Shown piece by piece: positions 55,839-64,000 of a stretch of 64,000 nt of DNA. Every line of letters starts with the position of its first letter. The stretch's first letter is position 1. The DNA is from Rhizophagus clarus. Its lineage: Eukaryota > Glomeromycota > Glomeromycetes > Glomerales > Glomeraceae. The stretch lies in contig BLAL01000020.1 in NCBI GenBank assembly GCA_015698045.1, positions 868,001-932,000 on the forward strand, read 5' to 3'. The position numbers were made by a program, and so were the translations under genes. The notes beneath the pieces are model-generated. The model was given only the letters and a program-made list of their open reading frames with translations. It did not search any database and was not told the DNA's origin.

Positions 55839-56339
55839 TTTCTTTCATACAATTTTCTTTTATAGTGATATTAATTATTATTCAACAAATTATTAAATGT
55901 GAAATTGTCTTTGTAATTATAGATTTTATAGATTGTAACGTTAAAGTTTTTTTCTTTTTTGTTTGACTAAATATCATTACTATCATATTACCAGTTACGG
56001 TATATTAAATCTAACCAAAATTATGTTAAATCTAGCCAAAATTATGTTAATTCTGGCCAAAATTAAAATCGTCCTAAATTGCATTTTTTAAAATTGTACG
56101 CACTTTTTTTGGATTATTATATTGCATATCTTTAACTTTTATAATACATTGTATAACAAAATTTAATATATTTGGATGATGAAATAAATCCGCCGATATG
56201 TTATTGAATGCATTATCAAGTTTATAAATTTTTTGTAAAGTGTTTAAAAGTATAATTATTATTGTTAATATTTTTATTTTATTACGTATTTTATTACAAT
56301 AAATTAATAAAAAAGTTACAGTCATTTATAATACAATTT

Positions 56340-56366
56340 TAAGAAAAGTTTACTCAAACTTTTCTT
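56340..56366. repeat. Short hairpin shared with 1325-1350
   Basis: AAGAAAAGTTT and AAACTTTTCTT around ACTC, followed by a CGTGATCACG palindrome. Confidence 0.45.
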
Positions 56367-56394
56367 AATCGTGATCACGTTAGGATCAAGAGGA

Positions 56395-56960
56395 ACAAGG
56401 GAAACTGCAACCTAAAATAAATAAAAGAAACGTTAAACTGTTTTTTTAATATTCAAAAAATATCCCTTCCTCTCTCCTTACATTTCAAGTCCGGAGTCCA
56501 GCAATCTGAAAAAAATAAAGAAAGAAATGTTAGTAACGTTTCTTTAACATTAAAAAAAAATCACCACCCTTTCCAACTTACATTCCTAAGTCTGGTTCAT
56601 CCAAGAAGGCCGGCAACCTAAAAAAAATAAAGAAAGAAACATTAGTAACGTTTCTTTAATATTAAAAAAAAATCCCCCGCCCTTTCTAACTTACATTCCC
56701 AAGTCTGGTTCGTCCAAGAAGGCCGGCAACCTAAAAAAAATAAAGAAAGAAACGTTAGTAACATTTCTTTAATATTAAAAAAAATCACCACCCTTTCCAA
56801 CTTACATTTCCCAAGTCTGGTTCGTCCAAGAAGGCTGGCAACCTAAAAAAAATAAAGAAAGAAACATTAGTAACGTTTCTTTAATATTAAAAAAAAATTC
56901 CTCCCACCCCTTCCAACTTACATTCCAAGTCTGGGAGTCCAGCAACCTAAAAAAAAAATA
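56395..56960 (-). repeat. Micro-exon array 5: about five units
   Basis: On the minus strand, cores GTTGCCGGCCTTCTTGGACG, then AACCAGACTTGGGAAT, sit between TTTTTTTTAG and GTAAGTT, with a period of about 118 bp. The frame LPAFLDEPDLGM parallels the LPDE...FGI of the other arrays. Intron sequence contains AAACGTTACTAA words, with possible branch sites. Units at the edges are degenerate. Confidence 0.65.
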
Positions 56961-57790
56961 AAAAAAAAATTATGGTTTAGAAAACCGTAAAAATAGATTG
57001 ATCATGATAATCAATAATCGTCAAATTAAATTAAAATGCCGAAACTATTGCATGTAAACGCCAAAAGGTTTCGGCAGTTTAGCAAAAATGAGTTTGATCA
57101 CGTATTTTGAAAATGTGAAAGATTATTTCAAGATTTTATATTGTAAATTGATAGATTAGTTCTCTCAATTTGATCTATGGAAAGATTTTAGTAACATTTT
57201 GGAAGAATCAGCGGTATTAGATCTATCACGCCTAAATGTACCTTTTTTAAAAATTTATTGGAGACATTTCATCATTACAATATATTATATAATATATGAC
57301 GACAGATTGTTTATTTAATTAATACTTTAATAAAAAAAAAAATAAATGTTTATTGAATAAAAGCAATTTATTATAATAAGCTTTAATTACTTATAATTGA
57401 GGTCGAATTTTTTAATTTCAGTTGAATATAGGCCGATATTAAATCAAATTATAAAATAGTAAAAATATTAAGTTCTAATTTCTCAAATATGTCATGATTG
57501 TTATGATCTGTCTTTTTTATATTAATTATAATACAGATACGGATCTATAATACAATCAATCACAATGAATAAGTTAAACTCAACCTAAACTCAATTGTTA
57601 TGATCGTGATTCCAAAATATCAAGATAAAGGTCTTCTTTTTAATTATATATCAAATCTAAAAAAGGTAAAATCTAATAATACAGATACATAAATAAATAG
57701 TGTTTTTTATTTTGGTTTATAATAAGCTTTTGCCAATTATAGACTACAAATAAAACAATTACGGATCTACAATACATTACACAAAGATCT
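56960..57790. other. A/T-rich stretch, nothing recognised
   Basis: No sustained frame, no terminal repeats. Perhaps old intergenic DNA. Confidence 0.5.
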
Positions 57791-57794
57791 TGAG

Positions 57795-57846
57795 CGAACG
57801 AGTTAAACTCGAGTTGAACTCGAGTTCAACTCGAGTTCAAAGCGAA
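57795..57846. repeat. AACTCGAGTT palindrome cluster
   Basis: Four overlapping AACTCGAGTT/GAACTCGAGTTC words within about 45 bp, bracketed by GAGCGAAC and AAAGCGAAC. Looks like the subterminal part of a small MITE. The partner end was not found. Confidence 0.45.
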
Positions 57847-58104
57847 CAATTTAAATTCAAAATAAAATATCCAAGATTAACAAAAAAGTTGGTAACGTTA
57901 TAATGAAATCGGTAGTAAAACTTAATTTAATCATCTTTAATTAGGTATAAAAATTCTGATAAATTTAATAAAATCAGTGATTTTTTAATAATTTTATCAA
58001 CTCAAGTTGAGCACAAATAGTGAATAATCAAGTTTGTACTTCTTCGCTAATATTGACTTGTGCATTCGATAGGTGACCGATTTTGTGGCTGATGTGGCTG
58101 AATA

Positions 58105-58680
58105 TAATATTACTCAAATAACCAATAAAAATTGATAATTTTGTTGATCATGTGATTGCACGATCATGATTTAATTATTTATTTATCGTATTTTTTTTTT
58201 TTTTTTTCAAAAACTTTTTCTCTCTTTCTCAAATTTTTACTTTATTGTTTTGTCTAAAAAATAAAGATAAAGGTATATTTTTTGTTGAAATTTCTTTTCC
58301 CATTATTATGTTATTTATAATATTACCCAAATAACCAATAAAAATTGATAATTTTGTTGATCATGTGATTGCACGATCACGATTTAATTATTTATTTATT
58401 GTTTTTTTTTTTTCAAAACTTTTTTCTCTCTCTCTCAAATTTTTACTTTATTGTTTTTGTCTAAAAAATAAAGATAAAGGTATATTTTTTGTTGAAATTT
58501 CTTTTCCCATTATTATGTTATTCTTAACACTCTTATTAATATATTTTTCCAATATATTTCTTCTCACTAACGTCCTAAACAATGTTCTACTATCGAGTTT
58601 TTTACTTTATTGGTTTTTCTAAAAAATAAATACAAAGGTACATTTTTTGTTGAAATTTCTTTTTCCATCCTGTTAACACT
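58105..58680. repeat. Tandem duplication of about 212 bp
   Basis: AATAACCAATAAAAATTGAT starts at 58117 and again at 58329. The linked segment GGTATATTTTTTGTTGAAAT recurs three times (about 58272, 58480 and 58638). Frames that overlap it are by-products. 58680-59200 is an ACTAACATT-rich low-complexity stretch. Confidence 0.65.
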
Positions 58681-59204
58681 CTTACTAATATTTTTTTCTA
58701 ATGTGTTTCCTCCTACTAACGTTCCTACTAACAATGTTCTACTGTTAAACATTTTTTATTCCTTACTTTTACTAACACTTCTACTAACATTAACACTAAC
58801 ATTAATACTTATACTTTATATTTTTTTTTTATTGACGTTCCTTTTCTACTTCTACTAACTTTCATACTAACATTAATACTAACACTTTCTAATGTAAAAA
58901 TTTTTTTATTAACGTTCCTTTTCTTTTGCTAACACTTTTACTAATATTCATACTAACACTTTTATTACTAACATTTTACTTTCTTTCAAATTAAATAGAT
59001 ATAATGAAATGAAAACAAGCAAACAAGTGAACATTAATTGTAAATTTGTGTAAAGAGTAGTGAATTTTTTTTATAATATTTTTTGTATAATATTTTTTTT
59101 ATTATCGATTGAAAATATAAATAAAACTTTCAGTAATTACAATTAAATGAATTAAATTACTTTTAAATTACAATTGTATTTAAATTATAAATCTACTACT
59201 ATTA

Positions 59205-59613
59205 ATGCCCCATAAATGCTATACTTTTCGGCTATCCGATATGTGTGAAAATTATGAAATTATGCTTATATTTCAAATACAAATAGGATATATATCGGGT
59301 ATATATAGGATACTTATTAGCACTATCCGATAAGTGTATAATATCTGTCCGATATTTTTTTAAAATATATTGGGTACCCAATAAATCTATGATATGTAAC
59401 TGATATTTAACTACCCAATATGTATGAGAAATGTACCCGATATGTACATTATATGTCACCGATTTTCTGCATCTGACGGATACATATCGGGTACCCGATA
59501 TGTGTAGTATTATTAAATAGCATACACATATTTCACACATATCGGGTACATATCAGGTACCTGATATGTACCCGATATGTACCTGATAGCATCGATTTTG
59601 ACCAGTGTACCTA
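59205..59613. repeat. ATATCGGGTACCCGATAT palindromic repeat, copy 2
   Basis: Many CATATCGGGTACC and GGTACCCGATATG words in both orientations. The right edge reads GCATCGATTTTGACCAGTG, the inverse of the left edge of 52616-52860. It probably represents a MITE with palindromic subterminal repeats. The frame at 59232-59540 is a by-product. Confidence 0.65.
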
Positions 59614-59784
59614 CAACTAATAAAGATACATTTTAATCATCAAATACACTGCCTTTTAGCGTGTAAGGAATTAATTGGAATACTTCATAGCTAGTGTCTC
59701 CCTGAAGGTATTCATAATTCACTGCTCGACAGACTGAGTTAGTGAACAATTGGTGATTCCTGCCAGATATATTTGAATAATAGT

Positions 59785-61946
59785 AAATGTATGCCGTATT
59801 ACAACTTAACTAAGAATCAAAAGAAAGCACATTTAAAGAAACATCGTCAAGGAATAACTATTAAAAAACAAGAAAATTATTGTAACTTGTGTTATCCTGT
59901 TGATATAATACCAGTTGATAACATACCAAACGGATTTCATCTATTTTGGCTTTGGATTTCAGTGCATCATACTGCGGAACAGTATACAGGCGCTACAGTT
60001 GCTACATTTAAAATATTGACAGAAGAATTTTATACCGCTATTGAGTTAGATATTATTGTAAACGCAACTACAAGTATTATAAAAAGTATAAGATACCGAG
60101 AAATCACTATACCATTTTTAGAACTATCTTTTTATTTGCATAAATTATTTGAGCTTACCAACGGTTTTCAAAGTCTTCCAACTGCAGAACAAATAGTTAC
60201 CGTACATCAGATTTTCCATAATACTCAACCAATTCTAAATCTCAACATGGCTATCACAAATGATCAAATGAAAGCGCTCTTGGATGGAGTTTTTGGAGCA
60301 GGAGGTGTTGATTGGAAAACCGCCCTTACAAATGTGCATAATGAAGCTCAAATAACAAATGCTGCGCTTACTGCTTTACGAACAGCTACTACCAATCATG
60401 CTACTAAAATAGTAGAAGTACCACCATTTTATGAAAATGACAAAGAGGATCCTAACGAATGGATTGATATTTTTATTCAAGCCCATACAACTAATAGATG
60501 GGCAGATGCCAGAAGAGTAGCTTTGGCTGCAGGACATTTGAAGGAAACTGCCTATGATTGGTATCAAAACGATAAGACAAATATAACTCAATGGGAAGGA
60601 AACCCTGCCAACTCCTTTAAAGAAAGACTTATTGTTTACTTTGCTACACCGGTCTGAAAGAATCAATGGGCAAGAAAATTACAAGGAGTAAAACAGAAGG
60701 AAGGAGAATCAATTGAGGATTACTCTCGACGCTTTAGAAAACTCTTAAATAGAGCAACTACAGGAAATGTTCTAGCTGACCAACATCAAGTCAACTACTT
60801 TATCAACGGATTGTCTCCAATCTATGTTAGTCAAGTAGTATTGGCTTCTCCAGCCACCTTAGCTGCTGCTATTGAACGAGCTAAACTAGTAGAATCAGGT
60901 GTAAAATATACCCTATTAAATGCAATGCCAAAGGAAGAAGCTCCAATTTTCTCTACCTCGCAAAGTGTTGTTGCACCAGCACCTGTTCCAGCTTCAGTTA
61001 ACCAAGTAGAAAATAGTCTTCAAAATGAACTTGATGCTCTCACAAAGCAAATGCAACAGTTATCCATTAACTACGCAAATTTGTCCGTGTCTGTTATCAG
61101 AACTCCTCGATTTAATCAATCAAATAATCGTACTCCTCGCCCAAAAAATATTAATAAACCTAGAAACAAAAGAGAAGTGACTTGTTTCAAGTGTGAGAAA
61201 CTAGGATATTATGCCAGGAAATGTACCGCTCTAGGAAACAAATGTCCCAACCAAGTTCAATTTCAATCTAATAGAAATAATCAACGACCTGTTAATTTTA
61301 TGGACTATGAAGAAGAGTGTTATGAAACTGATGAGTATGAAGAATACAATGATGAATTTGAAACAGAAATTTATGCTTTTAAGAGAAAAAAACCCTATTA
61401 AAGAGAAGTTCGAGAAGTAAAAAGAAGAGCTATGCCTCGCTCAGAATCTCAAAAATAAGAACAAACTAGACTTGTTCCAATGTAGAAATGCAAGATGCTG
61501 AGTCTTTAAAAGTTAAAAAGGTTAGGAGAAAAATGTTGCCAGCTCCAATTGAACAACTTACCAAATTTAACGTTGCAAATTACTTGAAAGATTTGCCCTG
61601 TGGATTGTCAGTAGGACAAGCTGCGCATGAGATCCCTAAGTATCGTTTGGGATTAATCTGAGCTGTTAGAAGAACCAGGAAAAAAGAAACTAATTTTATT
61701 GAAAGAAATGATTCCCCTGATTTTGATCAAACTACTGCTGCGCGATGTGAATTGTACATAGGAAAAGAACCCATCTCTACCGTGATTGATAGTGGAGCTG
61801 CGACAAGTATAATTACCAAGTCATTGATGAAACAACTTGGTTATCAAATTGATCAACCCTCTAATATGGTGATTGTCACTACTAATGGAACCAGAGTTTG
61901 TGCATTAGGAATGATTGCTGCATTACCAATTCATCTCAGCCATATT
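59785..61946 (+). mobile_element. Fossil Ty3/gypsy-type LTR retroelement, gag-protease part
   Basis: Parts visible in order on the plus strand: a gag-like capsid region (roughly 60200-60950, with a PNEWIDIFIQA-type word), a CCHC zinc knuckle near 61180 and an aspartic protease active site DSGA near 61785. Reverse transcriptase, RNase H and integrase are not seen before the hAT-type MITE that starts at 61947; they would lie beyond the window if present. No 5' LTR or primer site could be recognised. It looks broken, with at least a few breaks in the visible part, and is of moderate age, because the domains are still easy to read. Confidence 0.8.
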
Positions 61947-64000
61947 TAGGGCTCTGATCGGTTCAGTTCAGTTCAGTTTTTGCAAAAACCGATACTGAAC
62001 TGAATTGATCAGTATCGGTATTGATGATTACCAAAACTGACCAGTATCGGTATTGATGATTATCGAAACCGATCGATAATTACCAAAAACTGAACCGATT
62101 TACCGATATTAAAAACCATTTTTAGTAAAAAATATCGTGAAACTATTTTAGTATTTTTTTTACCAAATCAAATCATCTATAAAAACGTTTCACAACATTT
62201 TTTATTTAAAGTGTCAAAAAATAATGTTGCGAATCGTTTTTTTTATTAAATTAACTAATAAAAAACATTTCGCAACGTTTTTAATTAAAATGAAAAAAAA
62301 CGTTGCAAAACATTTTTTTATTAAATTAACTCATAAAAACGTTTCGCAACGTTTTTATTAAAGTGACAAAAAAAACGTTGCAAAACGTTTTTTTATTAAA
62401 ATTAACTAACAAAAACCTTTTGCAATGTTTTCTATTAAAGCTACAAAAAAAAAATATTGTGAAATGTTTTTTTTATTAAATTAACTGATAAAAAACGTTT
62501 CACAACATTTTTAACTAAAGCAACAAAAAAACCGTTGCGAAACATTTTTTTTATTAAACTAACTGTTAAAAAATGTTTCGCAACATTTTTTAATTAAAGC
62601 AACAAAAAAAATGTTGCGAAATGTTTTTTTTATTAAAATTAGCTTATAAAAACGTTTTGCAACGTTTTTATTATAAAGACAAAAAAAAACGTAGTGAAAT
62701 GTTTTTTTTATTAAGTTAACTGATAAAAAACGTTTCGCAACATTTTTTAACTAAAGCAACAAAAAAAACGTAGCGAAACATTTTTTTATTAAACTAACTG
62801 TTAAAAAACGTTTCGCAACATTTTTTAATTAAAGTAACAAAAAAAACGTTGCGAAAAGTTTTTTTTTATTAAAATTAACTCATAAAAACGTTTCGCAACG
62901 TTTTTATTAAAGTGACAAAAAAAAATGTTGCGAAACGTTTTTTTTATTAAAATTAGCTTATAAAAACGTTTTGCAACGTTTTTATTATAAAGACAAAAAA
63001 AAAATGTAGCGAAACGTTTTTTTTATTAAATTAACTGATAAAAAATGTTTCGCAACGTTTTTTAACTAAAGCAACAAAAAAAACGTAGCAAAACGTTTTT
63101 TTTATTAAACTAACTGTTAAAAAACGTTTCGCAACGTTTTTTAATTAAAGCAACAAAAAAAAATGGTGCGAAACGTTTTTGATTTTTGATTTTTTAAACA
63201 AAAAAAACCGTTTCGCAACGGTTTTTCAAGTATTTAAAAAAAATGTTGCGAAACGTTTTTTATTTTTGATTTTTTAAACAAAAAAATCCGTTTCACAACA
63301 GTTTTTCAATTATTTAATAAAAAACGTTGCGAAACGTTTTTTATTTTAAATTAACTGATAAAAAACGTTTCGCAACATTTTTTAACTAAAGCAACAAAAA
63401 AAAAATATAGCGAAACGTTTTTTTTATTAAAATTAACTCAAATATTTCGCAACGTATTTTTTTTATTAAATTAATTGATAAAAAATGTTTCGCAACGTTT
63501 TTTAATTAAAGCAACAAAAAAAACGTTGCGAAACATTTTTTTTATTAAAATTAGCTAATAAAAACGTTGCGTAATGTTTTTATTAAAGTGACAAAAAAAA
63601 ACATTGCGAAACGTTTTTTTATTAAAATTAACTCATAAAAACATTTCGCAACATTTTTATTAAAGTGACAAAAAAAAATGTTGCGAAATGTTTTTTTTAT
63701 CCAATTAACATTTCACAACGTTGTTTGTTAAAATGACAAGAAAAAAGTTGCGAATAGTTATTTTTTTATTAGATTAACGAATAAAAATGATTCGCAACAT
63801 TTCTTAATTAAAGTGATAAAACACCGCTGCGAAACGGTTTGTTTTATCAAAATAACTAATAAAAAACATTTCACAACATTTTTTTATTATATTATTTAGT
63901 TAAATCGATTCAGTAATTCAGTTCAGTAAATCGCAAAACTGGTACCGAAACCGCAGTTACCAAAACCGATTAGTAAATTTACCGAAAGTTTTGGTTCGGT
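61947..64000. mobile_element. hAT-type MITE, TAGGG family, large copy (runs off window)
   Basis: The left end TAGGGCTCTGATCGGTT is close to both ends of 10428-12062. Subterminal CAGTTCAGTT and ACCGATAC words follow. From 62105 to 63900 there are about 25 inverted pairs of AACGTTTCGCAACGTT separated by AATTAACTxATAAAA-like spacers, at 70-75 bp per pair. Near the right margin the subterminal words return (CCGAAACC, AAACCGATTAG), so the right end lies just beyond 64000. It is inserted into the fossil retroelement. Confidence 0.85.

Larger units (their letters stand above)
52983..56200 (-). mobile_element. Novel-looking TIR element, copy R (inverted relative to copy L)
   Basis: Exact same ends as copy L (CATATGCGCCGATC on the left, CGCCGATATG on the right here), with a perfect 5-bp duplication TTATT at 52978-52982 and 56201-56205. 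3218 bp. The micro-exon array has only five units, and the A/T block in the first intron of the partner gene is shorter. Outside these, the two copies look nearly identical by eye, so at least one transposition is recent. Confidence 0.9.

Noticed and set aside
59232-59540. 102-codon minus-strand ORF rich in Tyr and Ile
   Set aside because: Generated by the ATATCGGGTACCCGATAT palindromes.

Overview
The window is about 75% A+T, with intron-dense gene relics, many families of terminal-inverted-repeat elements, LINE copies with poly(A) tails, and SAM-domain and HMG-box-like relics. This fits the transposon-rich compartment of an arbuscular-mycorrhizal fungus (Glomeromycotina, Rhizophagus/Gigaspora-like). 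That assignment is inference from style and recalled protein families, not from a search. No tRNA, rRNA, CRISPR or clear conserved housekeeping gene was seen. Almost everything is mobile or repetitive DNA, much of it nested.

Layout. 0.36-0.9 kb: four exon-like units in tandem. 1.4-4.65 kb: palindromic repeats, a MITE and a 5'-truncated LINE. 4.65-10.4 kb: a large satellite-bearing element split by a 3.7 kb Tc1/mariner element (5142-8821). That element carries a decayed transposase and a convergent passenger gene with a SAM domain. 10.4-14.0 kb: a hAT-type MITE with a long CGTTTCGCAACG array, a broken hAT transposase, and a LINE copy with a perfect 13-bp target duplication. 14.7-19.2 kb: first copy of an unusual element. 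19.7-20.85 kb: TA-flanked MITEs. 21-25 kb: a Tc1-like element holding a hAT MITE, which holds another element, which holds a 14-unit exon-like array. 25-32.2 kb: small MITEs, two possible small host ORFs (27362, 28664) and one pseudogene trace. 33.9-41.9 kb: a triplicated decayed locus. 42.6-44.9 kb: a 13-codon minisatellite cut by a MITE, and more MITEs. 45.4-50.8 kb: exon-like arrays split by a 4.2 kb satellite element. 51-52 kb: a hAT MITE. 53.0-56.2 kb: second copy of the unusual element, inverted. 56.4-59.6 kb: further arrays. 59.8-64 kb: a fossil Ty3/gypsy fragment cut by a hAT MITE that runs off the window.

The strongest candidate for something undescribed is the element pair 14697-19214 and 52983-56200. 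Both copies have imperfect inverted termini starting CATAT and perfect 5-bp target duplications (TATTT; TTATT). Each carries two divergent, intron-rich genes that share a promoter region of about 400 bp. One gene is a tandem array of 41/42/45-nt micro-exons, each between splice-site consensus sequences, with an ATG in the first unit and a unique 69-codon last exon. The other is a five-exon gene for a 79-residue membrane-type protein, phase-consistent in both copies. Similar micro-exon arrays recur at several other places in the window, inside other elements.
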